Assembly: GCA_947072905.1 (NCBI GenBank)
Contig: CAMTKF010000014.1
Coordinates: forward strand, 1-50,301
From: an uncultured Bacteroidales bacterium
Lineage (GTDB): Bacteria > Bacteroidota > Bacteroidia > Bacteroidales > Muribaculaceae
DNA length: 50,301 nt
Direction of reading: 5' to 3'
Shown here piece after piece: positions 17,316 through 25,190 of this stretch (position 1 is the first letter of the stretch; every line of letters begins with the position of its first letter). The notes beneath the pieces are model-generated. The model was not told where the DNA came from. It did not search any database and saw nothing but the letters and a program-made list of their open reading frames with translations. The position numbers and the translations under genes were made by a program.

Positions 17316-18224
17316 ATGAAACGTAAGTTAATTCCGGTCGTTCTGGCAGGCCTGATAGCAGCAACAGCTTGCAACAGAGTCCCTTCGTATGTCATACAAC
17401 CCGATGACATGGCAGAGGTTCTTGCCGATATGCGAATGGCTGATGCTGTTATTACCGTTCATCCTTCACAATATGCTCAACCATCAAAGAAAATGGCAAT
17501 TAAAGATGCCATTTTTGAAAAGCATGGTATCACTTCAGAGCAATTCGACACCTCATTGGTATGGTATGGGCGCAACACTGAACGTTTCAGCGATGTAAAC
17601 GATCTCACGATAGAGATTCTTGAGCAACGCATGAAGGAAGCCAATGTACTGGCAGCGGGACAGATGGCCATGACGGTAGCCGGCGACTCGGTTGACCTAT
17701 GGAACGGCTATCCGTATTACGTCATCAATGATAAGCTGCCTACCCACTATCTGTCGTTCAGCTATGAGACCGACCCCAACTGGGAACCCGGCGATATATA
17801 TACTCTGAAATCAAGAATCCTTATCCCGGGCGCTTCCGCTCAATGGAATCTTACCACAGAATACGAAGACGGGGCTGTTGAGATGATTACCAATATCATA
17901 TCGCAGAGCGAGAGCAACCGCCAGGAATTGTCGCTTTTTACTGATTCAACCCGTACTGCTACCCGTCTGTCAGGCTGGATTCGTATCAATACACTCAGTG
18001 CCAATAAACCTGTAATTATTGATTCAATAAGCTTGACACGCCGCCGAGTTCAACCCGGTGTCAACCGCCCATACCAGCAGCGACTGATTGAGCCCAAAAA
18101 TGCCAAAGATAAAAAAGTGGAAGCAGACAGCGTTAATCCATTGAATGTGGATTCGCTGAATACTAATGATAAAACAAGGCCAAGAAATGCGCTACTTATG
18201 CAGGCGAGTGATATTAAACAATGA
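17316..18224 (+). CDS. DUF4296 lipoprotein
   Basis: A 302-residue lipoprotein. The signal peptide MKRKLIPVVLAGL leads to the lipobox AATAC with lipidated Cys19. Residues about 25-110 match DUF4296: a region with DMAEVLADMRMADA, then KHGITSEQFDTSLVWYGRN and a helix ending EQRMKEANV. The rest (about 130-290) is beta-rich with a basic, Asn-rich tail. The function of DUF4296 is unknown. An in-frame TTG directly precedes the ATG at 17316; the ATG is preferred. It follows lspA by 5 nt, a gene order I recognise from Bacteroidales genomes. Its last 38 nt overlap a small gene in another frame. Confidence 0.9.
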   Translation: MKRKLIPVVLAGLIAATACNRVPSYVIQPDDMAEVLADMRMADAVITVHPSQYAQPSKKMAIKDAIFEKHGITSEQFDTSLVWYGRNTERFSDVNDLTIEILEQRMKEANVLAAGQMAMTVAGDSVDLWNGYPYYVINDKLPTHYLSFSYETDPNWEPGDIYTLKSRILIPGASAQWNLTTEYEDGAVEMITNIISQSESNRQELSLFTDSTRTATRLSGWIRINTLSANKPVIIDSISLTRRRVQPGVNRPYQQRLIEPKNAKDKKVEADSVNPLNVDSLNTNDKTRPRNALLMQASDIKQ

Positions 18225-18372
18225 GGAATACGGACTCTCAATTGTCGAGATAGACGGAGAATCAGTCACCATAAAACCGTTTGACAGAGAAATCCATTCC
18301 ACTTCGTATGTCGAAGGGGTTATAGTGATTAAGACAGAAAACGGCAGATTGGTCTCGTTTGTGATAAACTGA
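18187..18372 (+). CDS. small uncharacterised protein overlapping the DUF4296 gene
   Basis: A 61-residue soluble protein starting with MRYLCRRVILNNEEYGL and consisting of predicted beta strands (SIVEIDGESVTIKPF, VEGVIVIKTENGRLVSFVI). It overlaps the end of the DUF4296 gene by 38 nt in a different frame. An upstream ATG at 18166 is possible but would lengthen the overlap. A textbook terminator begins 8 nt after its stop, supporting it as the last gene of the ileS-led unit. The regular strand pattern and absence of rare codons favour a real gene; the family is unknown. Its N-terminal pattern faintly resembles the first strands of amidohydrolase-like proteins, but there is no catalytic domain. 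Confidence 0.6.
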   Translation: MRYLCRRVILNNEEYGLSIVEIDGESVTIKPFDREIHSTSYVEGVIVIKTENGRLVSFVIN

Positions 18373-18380
18373 TTGAAATA

Positions 18381-18414
18381 AACTGATATTTGAGAAGTCA
18401 ATATCAGTTTTTTT
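18381..18414 (+). terminator. terminator of the ileS-lspA-DUF4296 unit
   Basis: Perfect 10-bp stem AACTGATATT / AATATCAGTT with a 9-nt loop, running directly into a T7 tract. Confidence 0.92.
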
Positions 18415-18417
18415 ATT

Positions 18418-18425
18418 TATATTTG
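18418..18425 (+). promoter_or_regulatory. -7 box of the M3 peptidase gene
   Basis: TATATTTG fits TAnnTTTG, directly after the preceding terminator. Transcription would start near 18432, so the in-frame TTG at 18431 cannot be a practical start; the ATG at 18452 is. Confidence 0.75.
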
Positions 18426-18451
18426 CAAAGTTGAAATCATTATCTAATTTT

Positions 18452-20575
18452 ATGAATAAAAAACTAATTATCCTAACATCAGTCGCTCTCGGAATAGGAG
18501 CGGCTACAGTGGGATGTTCCAAGTCAGACAAAAACGCCGACAATCCGTTTTTGCAGGAATACACCACCAAGTACGAAATCCCGCCTTTCGACAAAATCAC
18601 CTACGACCACTATCTGCCTGCTCTTGAAGCAGGCCTTGCCAAGCAGGCAGAAGAAGTAGAGGCTATCGTAAACAATGCTGATGCTCCGACCTTCGAGAAT
18701 ACTGTGATGGCATTTGAAAATGCTGCCGATGTAGTAAACAAGGTAGTCCTGGTGTTCTCAGCTCTCGAAGAATCCAATTCCTCACCCGAGATGGTAGAGA
18801 TAGCCGAGACTTTCTATCCCAAGTATTCGCAGGCACAGGATGCAATCATGATGAACGACAAACTGTTCCAGCGTTTCAAGACCCTCTATGAAAATCGCGA
18901 TAGCATGAATCTTTCTCCCGACAAAGTTCGTGCTATCGAAACATACTACAAGGACTTTGTGCGCTCGGGCGCGCTGCTCGATGAAGCTCAGAAAAATGAG
19001 CTCAAGGAACTTAATACCGAGCTGACAAATCTCTACCTTCAGTTCAACAAAAACCTGCTTAATGCCACCAATGCCTTCTCTATCGTAGTAGAAGACTCCA
19101 CACGCCTTGCAGGTATCCCCGCAAATGTAGTGGCTGTGGCTGCTGATGAAGCTGCCAACCGCAATCTCGCCGGCAAATGGGTATTCACTCTCCATGCCCC
19201 GGTGCGTCTGCCGGTACTCCAGTATGCCGAAGACCGCGACCTGCGCAAGCAGATGTATGAAGGTTATACAACCCAGGCTCAGACCGAACCTTACAACAAC
19301 CTCCCTGTAATAAACAGCATCCTCAAGGCTCGCGCTAAAAAAGCGCAGTTGCTCGGATTTGAGAATTTCGGTTCTTACATGACCGACAACGTAATGGCCA
19401 AGACTGTTGAAAACGCAGAAAATCTCCTTATGCAAATCTGGACTCCTGCCGTTAACCGTGTGAAGGAAGAAGTTGCAGAAATGCAGGCACTGGCTAACCG
19501 CAACGGCGACAAGATCACCATCGAACCCTGGGACTACTATTATTACGCAGAGAAGGTACGTGCCGACAAGTATGCACTCAACGACAGCGAAATCCGTCCT
19601 TACTTCGCAGTGGATTCTGTAAGAAACGGTATCTTTGGTATGGCAAAACGTCTGTATGGTGTAACATTTACCGAAATGCCCGATGCTCCCAAATACTTCG
19701 ACGAAGTTAAGGTATATGATGTTACCGACAGCACGGGCCAGCATGTAGCGGTATTCATGACTGACTATTTCACCCGCGATTCAAAGCGTCAGGGCGCATG
19801 GATGAGCGAATTCAAGGGCTCATGGACCGAAGCCGATGGCACTTCTTCTCGTCCCATCATCTTCAATGTCTGCAATTTCGCCAAACCCAGCGGAGATACT
19901 CCCTCGCTTCTTTCTACAGATGATGTGGAAACTATGTTCCATGAATTTGGTCATGGCCTGCACGGCATGCTTTCCAAAGCCGCTCTCAAGAGCCAGGCAG
20001 GAACAAACGTAGACCGCGACTTTGTTGAACTTCCTTCACAGATTCACGAACACTGGGCATTCCAGCCTGAACTTCTGCGCACCTACGCACATCACTATCA
20101 GACCGGTGACACAATTCCCGATGAGCTTATTGCCAAGCTCAATGCTGCTTCAAAGCACAATATGGGCTTTATGACCGCAGAACTCGTTGGCGCCGCTCTC
20201 CTCGACCTCCAGTATGGCAAACTCAATCCTGAAGGCGATATTGATATACTTGAATTTGAAAAACAGGTAGGCGACAAACTGGGCATGCCTTCTCAGCTCA
20301 CATACCGCTATCGTTCACCTTATTTCAAGCATGTCTTCGGCAGCGACGGCTATGCCTCAGGCTATTACACATATCTTTGGGCTCAGGTTCTTGATTGTGA
20401 CGGCTTTGAACTGTTTGAAGAAAACGGTATCTTTGATCCCGCTACAGCAAAATCTTTCAAAGAAAACATTCTTGAAAAGGGCGGTTCAGAAGACCCCATG
20501 GAATTATACAAGAAATTCCGTGGCCACGAACCCGCTGTAGAAGCCCTGCTTCGCTTCCGCGGTCTTGCTAAATAA
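18452..20575 (+). CDS. dcp: M3-family metallopeptidase lipoprotein (dipeptidyl carboxypeptidase-like)
   Basis: A 707-residue zinc peptidase. The N-terminus is a lipoprotein signal (MNKKLIILTSVAL, lipobox ATVGC), so it is anchored in the envelope facing the periplasm or surface. The body is the all-helical M3 fold. The zinc site is MFHEFGHGLHGML with His497, Glu498 and His501, and the third ligand lies in a downstream Glu helix. The segment FVELPSQIHEHWAF is typical of the Dcp/oligopeptidase branch. Dcp enzymes release dipeptides from peptide C-termini. It is monocistronic, with a promoter and a very strong bidirectional terminator. Oligopeptidase A is the alternative name; the Dcp subtype is favoured but not proven. 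Confidence 0.93.
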   Translation: MNKKLIILTSVALGIGAATVGCSKSDKNADNPFLQEYTTKYEIPPFDKITYDHYLPALEAGLAKQAEEVEAIVNNADAPTFENTVMAFENAADVVNKVVLVFSALEESNSSPEMVEIAETFYPKYSQAQDAIMMNDKLFQRFKTLYENRDSMNLSPDKVRAIETYYKDFVRSGALLDEAQKNELKELNTELTNLYLQFNKNLLNATNAFSIVVEDSTRLAGIPANVVAVAADEAANRNLAGKWVFTLHAPVRLPVLQYAEDRDLRKQMYEGYTTQAQTEPYNNLPVINSILKARAKKAQLLGFENFGSYMTDNVMAKTVENAENLLMQIWTPAVNRVKEEVAEMQALANRNGDKITIEPWDYYYYAEKVRADKYALNDSEIRPYFAVDSVRNGIFGMAKRLYGVTFTEMPDAPKYFDEVKVYDVTDSTGQHVAVFMTDYFTRDSKRQGAWMSEFKGSWTEADGTSSRPIIFNVCNFAKPSGDTPSLLSTDDVETMFHEFGHGLHGMLSKAALKSQAGTNVDRDFVELPSQIHEHWAFQPELLRTYAHHYQTGDTIPDELIAKLNAASKHNMGFMTAELVGAALLDLQYGKLNPEGDIDILEFEKQVGDKLGMPSQLTYRYRSPYFKHVFGSDGYASGYYTYLWAQVLDCDGFELFEENGIFDPATAKSFKENILEKGGSEDPMELYKKFRGHEPAVEALLRFRGLAK

Positions 20576-20595
20576 GCACTGCTGTAATACGAACT

Positions 20596-20634
20596 AAAAA
20601 AGAGTTGGCTGCATAATCGGCCAACTCTTTTTTT
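20596..20634. terminator. bidirectional terminator between dcp and the S4 protein gene
   Basis: Perfect 14-bp stem AAAAAAGAGTTGGC / GCCAACTCTTTTTT with a 10-nt loop. It has T tracts in both directions and separates convergent genes. Confidence 0.95.
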
Positions 20635-20642
20635 AATCGGTT

Positions 20643-21074
20643 TTATTCCTCGTCTAAATCGAAGTCAAAGTCCCATCCGTCATCACTCGCATAGGTATCA
20701 GTGAATCGGGCAAGTTCTCTGCCTTCGCGTTTGGTGGGGCGACCCAGGCCCTTGCGTCGGTCAACAAAGCCCGAAATCTTCACCACATCCAGCAAGTCAT
20801 ACTGATCCTGGGGAGTGACGTTCTCCAGATACTCGGGAACCAACTTCGCGCCAAGGCGGTTTTCTGTCACAGCCTTAACCTTGAATGAATATGTTACCGG
20901 AGGTTTGCGGACGTGAACAATATCTCCAATTTTCAGCATTCTCGATGGCTTGACCGGATTTGTGTCGTCGTTAATGGTAATGCGTCCCTTCTTGCAAGCT
21001 TCGGTTGAGATTGTCCGGGTCTTGAATATACGCATCGCCCACAGCCATTTGTCTATTCTGACCTCTGTAGCCAT
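20643..21074 (-). CDS. S4-domain RNA-binding protein (Hsp15/HslR-like)
   Basis: A 143-residue protein. The S4 domain is at the N-terminus: VRIDKWLWAMRIFKTRT, then ACKKGRITIND and SRMLKIGDIVHVRK (about 5-60). A basic segment DRRKGLGRPTKREGREL (about 107-123) and a very acidic tail (DFDFDLDEE) follow. The order and length match Hsp15/HslR, which in E. coli binds stalled 50S subunits carrying peptidyl-tRNA. It follows pth, which hydrolyses peptidyl-tRNA, by 11 nt, and rplY is first in the operon. The three genes therefore form a ribosome-rescue and translation set (inference from context). Confidence 0.9.
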   Translation of the reverse strand: MATEVRIDKWLWAMRIFKTRTISTEACKKGRITINDDTNPVKPSRMLKIGDIVHVRKPPVTYSFKVKAVTENRLGAKLVPEYLENVTPQDQYDLLDVVKISGFVDRRKGLGRPTKREGRELARFTDTYASDDGWDFDFDLDEE

Positions 21075-21085
21075 ATTAGAGACTC

Positions 21086-21649
21086 TTATTTATTATTGTA
21101 CTTGCACATTGCAGCCTGCGGACCAGCAAGCACGTATTCGCGAATAGCTTCGTCGGCTACCTTGATTCTTTCGGCAAGCTCGGCTTTCTGATCATCCGGG
21201 AATTGTCCCAGTACATAATCAATCTGACAGCCGCGGGCAAAATCATTGCCTATTCCGAATTTCAAGCGGGCATACGACTCTGTACCAAGCATCTGAGCAA
21301 TGTTCTTCAAACCATTGTGACCGGCATCGCTACCCCTGGCCTTTATTCGGATGGCACCAAAGGGCAGGGCAATGTCATCTACAATAACCAGTATATTCTC
21401 AAGGCTTATGTTTTCTTTCTGCTGCCAATATCTTACGGCGTTACCGCTAAGGTTCATATACGTTGATGGTTTCAGCAAAACGAGCTGTTTATTTTTCAAA
21501 CGCATGGTCGCCACATCGCCGTAGCGTTGGGTGCTGAAAGAAATATTGGACGCTTCAGCAAAAGCGTCCAATACCATAAATCCAATGTTGTGGCGGGTAC
21601 CGGCATATTCGTTGCCTATGTTACCCAACCCAACTATGAGATACTTCAT
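21086..21649 (-). CDS. pth: peptidyl-tRNA hydrolase
   Basis: A 187-residue cytosolic enzyme that releases peptides from drop-off peptidyl-tRNAs. Conserved residues are visible: Asn10 and His20 in [20 protein letters not shown], the segment [15 protein letters not shown], Asp92 in [11 protein letters not shown], and [13 protein letters not shown]. Length is standard for bacterial Pth. It lies 9 nt downstream of rplY, an old and widespread pairing, and 11 nt upstream of the S4 gene. Confidence 0.97.
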   Translation of the reverse strand: MKYLIVGLGNIGNEYAGTRHNIGFMVLDAFAEASNISFSTQRYGDVATMRLKNKQLVLLKPSTYMNLSGNAVRYWQQKENISLENILVIVDDIALPFGAIRIKARGSDAGHNGLKNIAQMLGTESYARLKFGIGNDFARGCQIDYVLGQFPDDQKAELAERIKVADEAIREYVLAGPQAAMCKYNNK

Positions 21650-21658
21650 TCAGTAGAA

Positions 21659-22309
21659 TTACTTCGCAGCAGCTGCAGCAGCACCACGAGCGGCACGGGT
21701 GAGCTGAACGGCGCATACTACGGCATTCTTGGCGTTCATGAGTTCGAGGTTTTCGAAGTGGATGTCACCAACCTGGAGAGACTTGCCAAGGCCAAGGTTA
21801 TCTACATTGATAACGAGACGTTCGGGAATATTGGTGTAAACGGCTTTAACACGGAGCTTCTTCATTGAAAGAGAGAGCTTACCACCGGCCTTAACACCTT
21901 CGGCGTGACCTTCGAGTTTAACAGGAACGTCAACAGCAACGGGCTTGGTGTCGTTTACTTCGAGAAGGTCTATGTGGAGGATGGTATCCTTAACGGGCTG
22001 AATCTGGAGATCCTTCAGTACGGCCATACGTTTTTCACCGTTGATATCAAGCTCGATGGCAAAGATATCAGGTGTGTAGATGAGCTTGCGTACAGCGTCG
22101 TTTGAAACGGTGAGATCAGTAGTGATAAGGGCTTTGCCGTTACCGATTTCCACAATCTTTTCACCGAGCTTGAGAGTGCCGGTAAAGGGGAGGTCAAATA
22201 CTTCACCGCCGTTAAGAACAACGGGGATCATGTCGTTGGCACGAAGAGCCTTGGTAGCTTTCTTGCCGAGCTCTGTACGGGGCTGAGCTGCGAGTTTGAA
22301 TGTTTTCAT
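21659..22309 (-). CDS. rplY: 50S ribosomal protein L25 (CTC/TL5 two-domain form)
   Basis: A 216-residue 5S-rRNA-binding ribosomal protein. The N-terminal L25 domain (about 1-92: KLAAQPRTELGKKATKALRA, PVVLNGGE) is followed by the beta-rich TL5/CTC C-terminal domain (about 95-190: LLEVNDTKPVAVDVPV, HAEGVKAGG). An Ala-rich tail ends the protein. It is first in the rplY-pth-S4 operon, with a promoter of near-perfect spacing and a leader of about 73 nt containing a small hairpin. Confidence 0.96.
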   Translation of the reverse strand: MKTFKLAAQPRTELGKKATKALRANDMIPVVLNGGEVFDLPFTGTLKLGEKIVEIGNGKALITTDLTVSNDAVRKLIYTPDIFAIELDINGEKRMAVLKDLQIQPVKDTILHIDLLEVNDTKPVAVDVPVKLEGHAEGVKAGGKLSLSMKKLRVKAVYTNIPERLVINVDNLGLGKSLQVGDIHFENLELMNAKNAVVCAVQLTRAARGAAAAAAK

Positions 22310-22334
22310 TTTGTTTAATTAGTTGTGTTACTCA

Positions 22335-22356
22335 AAATTAAGTTGCTTCTTAATTT
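22335..22356 (-). promoter_or_regulatory. leader hairpin of rplY
   Basis: A perfect 8-bp inverted repeat (AAATTAAG / CTTAATTT, 6-nt loop) in the 5' leader, ending about 25 nt before the ATG. It is AT-rich and of modest stability; a role in autoregulation is only a possibility. Confidence 0.35.
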
Positions 22357-22388
22357 CCCATCACACGGTAGGGCTTTAAAAGCGACTG

Positions 22389-22419
22389 CAAAATTACTAA
22401 ATTATTAACAATTGGCAAA
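22389..22419 (-). promoter_or_regulatory. promoter of rplY-pth-S4 operon
   Basis: On the minus strand, TTTG at 22419-22416 and TAATTTTG at 22396-22389 are separated by exactly 19 nt. Confidence 0.85.
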
Positions 22420-22490
22420 ATACTGATGCAAGAATACTCTCGGGACAACAGCAATTTGACATTTGTTAACGATTGGGGATTGATGTAAAA

Positions 22491-22530
22491 TAAAAACTCC
22501 AAGCATTAAAATTAATACCTGGAGTTTTTA
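22491..22530 (-). terminator. terminator of the tRNA operon
   Basis: Perfect 11-bp stem TAAAAACTCCA / TGGAGTTTTTA with an 18-nt loop directly after the tRNA-Leu 3' end; on the minus strand it runs into TTTTTATTTTA. Confidence 0.88.
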
Positions 22531-22531
22531 T

Positions 22532-22618
22532 TGGTGTCCGAAATGAGACTCGAACTCACACGTCATAATTGACACTACCCCCTCAAAGTAGCGCGTCTAC
22601 CAATTCCGCCATCCGGAC
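22532..22618 (-). tRNA. tRNA-Leu (GAG)
   Basis: A class II tRNA of 87 nt including an encoded CCA end. On the minus strand the acceptor arm is GTCCGGA / TTCGGAC. The D arm contains GCGGAATTGGTAGACGCGC, and the anticodon arm CTACT-TTGAGGG-GGTAG gives anticodon GAG, read as Leu for CUC/CUU. A long variable arm and the T loop GTTCGAGTC follow. It lies 24 nt downstream of tRNA-Gly and shares its transcript. Confidence 0.96.
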
Positions 22619-22642
22619 ATTGATGGTCTTGCAGCCTGTTTG

Positions 22643-22715
22643 AGCGAAAAACGGGACTCGAACCCGCGACCCCAACCTTGGCAAGGTTGTGCTCTACCAA
22701 CTGAGCTATTTTCGC
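22643..22715 (-). tRNA. tRNA-Gly (GCC)
   Basis: A 73-nt tRNA. On the minus strand the acceptor arm is GCGAAAA / TTTTCGC with discriminator U. The D arm is GCTCAGTTGGTAGAGC, and the anticodon arm CAACC-TTGCCAA-GGTTG gives anticodon GCC. The T arm is CGGGTTCGAGTCCCG. CCA is not encoded (TCAA follows the acceptor stem), unlike the neighbouring tRNA-Leu, so it must be added by CCA-adding enzyme. Confidence 0.97.
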
Positions 22716-22748
22716 AGTTGTGCTTGGCGTTATTTCGCTTTTGCGATG

Positions 22749-22778
22749 CAAAGGTACGCATTATTTTTGAATCTGCAA
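22749..22778 (-). promoter_or_regulatory. promoter of the tRNA-Gly/tRNA-Leu operon
   Basis: On the minus strand, TTG at 22778-22776 and TACCTTTG at 22756-22749 are separated by 19 nt. The box lies about 34 nt upstream of mature tRNA-Gly. Confidence 0.88.
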
Positions 22779-22900
22779 GCATTTTTGCAAAAAAAATTCA
22801 ATTTTTCGCTAAAATTTATCTTTTCATGTTATTCAAAAAGCTTGTGCTTTACCCTTGTTTCTATGCCTTGCACCTGTGTATTTTATTGCTTTACAATGTG

Positions 22901-23521
22901 TTATTGCATATCCCTCTCCAGAATCTGTGCAGCTAAGGTATCTGCGGTATGAATTAATGCAACAAGCGGAGATTTTTCTTGAGCCTTGCGATAAGATTTA
23001 TCCATCTCGATAGACTGAGAAGGTAAATCCCATGGTCCCATGTGCCATCTTATAGCAAAAATTTCCTCATCTTCGAGGTCAAGACCTGAGCGGAGGAGCA
23101 TTATTACGGATTTTTCGCCGTGGCCTACGGGCATTTCAGAATAGTCTACATCGTATGCCTCGACTTCTTCCCATATTCCGATTTCATTGCGTTGTTTGCG
23201 TTTGGTGTGTCTATATATATTGGTCTTGCACATATCGTGGAGTAGGGCAGCTATCGCTATTGAGTCGGTATTGAGCATTTTTTCCATATCTGGTCTCAAC
23301 GGGATTGTTGCATTCCTTATAGCCATGGCCATGTCGTACACATTGAGCGAGTGCAGCGCAAGCCCACCCGGAAAGTTGAAATGGTTGCGTACAGATGCCG
23401 GCGCTTCAAAGAAGCCCCATGCGTCGAGATCTTCTATAACATAGTCTATACCGTCGCGACCGGTAGATTTAAGCAGTTCTATGAACCGCTCGCGGTTTGC
23501 AGAAATATCTATTGCTGACAT
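22901..23521 (-). CDS. HD-domain phosphohydrolase-like protein
   Basis: A 206-residue cytosolic protein with the ordered metal ligands of the HD superfamily: GGLALHSLNVYD (first His, about 56), ALLHDMCK (HD pair, about 92-93), VGHGEKSV (His, about 132) and the late Asp in HTADTLAA (about 191-198). Such proteins hydrolyse phosphoesters, often nucleotides. The layout recalls the HD part of YhaM-type 3'-5' exonucleases, but no OB-fold RNA-binding domain is present. The ATG overlaps the last base of the cardiolipin synthase stop codon (TAATG), so the two are translationally coupled. Confidence 0.85.
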   Translation of the reverse strand: MSAIDISANRERFIELLKSTGRDGIDYVIEDLDAWGFFEAPASVRNHFNFPGGLALHSLNVYDMAMAIRNATIPLRPDMEKMLNTDSIAIAALLHDMCKTNIYRHTKRKQRNEIGIWEEVEAYDVDYSEMPVGHGEKSVIMLLRSGLDLEDEEIFAIRWHMGPWDLPSQSIEMDKSYRKAQEKSPLVALIHTADTLAAQILERDMQ

Positions 23522-24963
23522 TATAATATAGGACTTAGCAGACGCTCTACACTTTCAATGGCTCTGCGTACCAGGGGACGTTTGCTCCAGGCATCGGGCA
23601 GTATTCGTGTGGATTGTTTTAAATCCTCTCTGAAAATTTCGAGCATCTTGTTAGTAAATTCTTGTGAGTAGAAGAACAGGTTGCCTTCAAAATTGTGTTC
23701 AAACGAACGAAAATCAAAATTGGTAGATCCGATGGTGACAAAATTATCGTCAACTATTATAAGCTTTGAATGAAGCATTCCGGCTTCATAGAAATAGATT
23801 TTTATGCCGGATCTCAAACATTCGGAAATATATGATGCAGAAGCATTGTCGAGCAGATGCGAATCAGACTTGCGGGGTATTAGTACCCGTACGTCCACAC
23901 CCGACAGCGCAGCTGTGATAAGTCCTTTCAGCAGCGAGTCTGTTGGCAGAAAATATGGAGTCTGTATATAAATCCTGCGGCGGGCGCTGCATATAGCCTT
24001 ATGAAACATATATGAGATGTTGCTCCACTGAGATGTGGGCCCGGATGTAAGCATCTGCACGCTGATATTGCTGTCGGTATTATTATCGGCATTAAACTCT
24101 TCCTCAATAAGTGGTTGCCCCATGAAATGCCAGTCAACGGCAAAAGCATACTGCAACGCCGATACCACGGTGCCCTCAACTCTGACATGAGTATCGCGCC
24201 ATGAAGCAAATTTCTTGCCTCCGTCTATATAACGGTCTGCTATGTTCATGCCGCCAAGATATCCTATTGCACCGTCAATCACGCACAATTTCCTGTGATT
24301 TCGCCAGTTCAGTCTTGTGCCGAGCTGCGGAAAAGAAACTTTGAAAAATGGGAAAATCAAAATTCCGGCTTCTCTCATCTTCTTGAAAAATCTCGATTTC
24401 ACAGTGAATGAGCCTACATGATCGTATATAACTCTTACGGTAACACCTTCACGGGCTTTCTGCATCAAAATTTCTGAGATTTCAGTGCCTATATTATCAT
24501 TTTCAAAAATATAGTACTCAATATTGATGAATTTTTTTGCCGATAGCAGGTCTTTTTTCAGGCTGTTGAATTTTTCTTTACCGGATACAAAAACATCAAC
24601 CTTGCTGGCATTATATATAGGTGCACCGCCAACCGAGTGGCCAAGGCGAATAAGTTGCAGGGTTTCTGGCGGCAGATTCAGTTCCCTGAAATTGATACTG
24701 CTGCGGGGTGCTCTTTTCTTAAGCCTGCGGCGATAACGTCGGCTCAGTTTCCTTTGATTGCGTATATTACGTCCAAAGAACAGGTACAACACTATGCCGA
24801 GCATGGGCAGAAGCAGGAGCACGGTTACCCATGCCAGCGATTTTACAGGATTGCGGTTTTCAGAGATAACGATTCCTATAATGCTGACAATAGTCAGGGC
24901 ATAAGCTATGAAGATAATTTCTCTTGCCCAACTCCAGTCAATACCTTGTACGGCTTCAAACAT
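23521..24963 (-). CDS. cls: cardiolipin synthase
   Basis: A 480-residue inner-membrane phospholipase-D-superfamily enzyme that joins two phosphatidylglycerols (ClsA type) to give cardiolipin and glycerol. Two N-terminal transmembrane helices (about 14-34 and 43-63) are followed by a basic stretch and two PLD domains with HKD motifs. The first is His223-Lys225-Asp230 in NHRKLCVIDGAIGYLGG. The second is His398-Lys400-Asp405 in LHSKLIIVDD, followed by IGSTNFDFRS. Length is typical of ClsA. It is the upstream partner of the HD-domain gene. Confidence 0.95.
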   Translation of the reverse strand: MFEAVQGIDWSWAREIIFIAYALTIVSIIGIVISENRNPVKSLAWVTVLLLLPMLGIVLYLFFGRNIRNQRKLSRRYRRRLKKRAPRSSINFRELNLPPETLQLIRLGHSVGGAPIYNASKVDVFVSGKEKFNSLKKDLLSAKKFINIEYYIFENDNIGTEISEILMQKAREGVTVRVIYDHVGSFTVKSRFFKKMREAGILIFPFFKVSFPQLGTRLNWRNHRKLCVIDGAIGYLGGMNIADRYIDGGKKFASWRDTHVRVEGTVVSALQYAFAVDWHFMGQPLIEEEFNADNNTDSNISVQMLTSGPTSQWSNISYMFHKAICSARRRIYIQTPYFLPTDSLLKGLITAALSGVDVRVLIPRKSDSHLLDNASASYISECLRSGIKIYFYEAGMLHSKLIIVDDNFVTIGSTNFDFRSFEHNFEGNLFFYSQEFTNKMLEIFREDLKQSTRILPDAWSKRPLVRRAIESVERLLSPIL

Positions 24964-25077
24964 ATACGGATAAATTATCCATTATTCAATTTATGCGAAA
25001 GTTAATAATAAATCAGCAATCTTTTGCTTTCTTAACACAATTTAACTTCAATAAGATGATTATTTTGTATTACTTTG

Positions 25078-25085
25078 CAAAGTTA
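25078..25085 (-). promoter_or_regulatory. candidate -7 box for cls
   Basis: TAACTTTG on the minus strand, about 115 nt upstream of the cls start, inside a symmetrical CTTTGCAAAG. No -33 TTG at 19-20 nt, so this is weak. The plus-strand counterpart TTACTTTG misses the consensus by one base and could serve the divergent S41 gene. The rest of this 227-bp gap is AT-rich with no other supported element. Confidence 0.4.
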
Positions 25086-25190
25086 ATTAATATTTTGAAT
25101 TATAGGAAGGTGTAGGATATTTTATATCGTATTACATCTTATAATCCGGTTTTATCTACTTATAAACCAATCAAAAATTGTTTTAATTCA

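Noticed and set aside
18431-18451. TTG start extending the M3 peptidase
   Set aside because: It coincides with the predicted transcription start and would spoil the lipoprotein signal peptide.
18782-19744. 320-codon open frame antisense to the M3 peptidase gene
   Set aside because: The plus-strand frame encodes a clear M3 peptidase with the HEFGH zinc site; the antisense product is Cys/His/Val-rich without motifs, as expected from codon bias.
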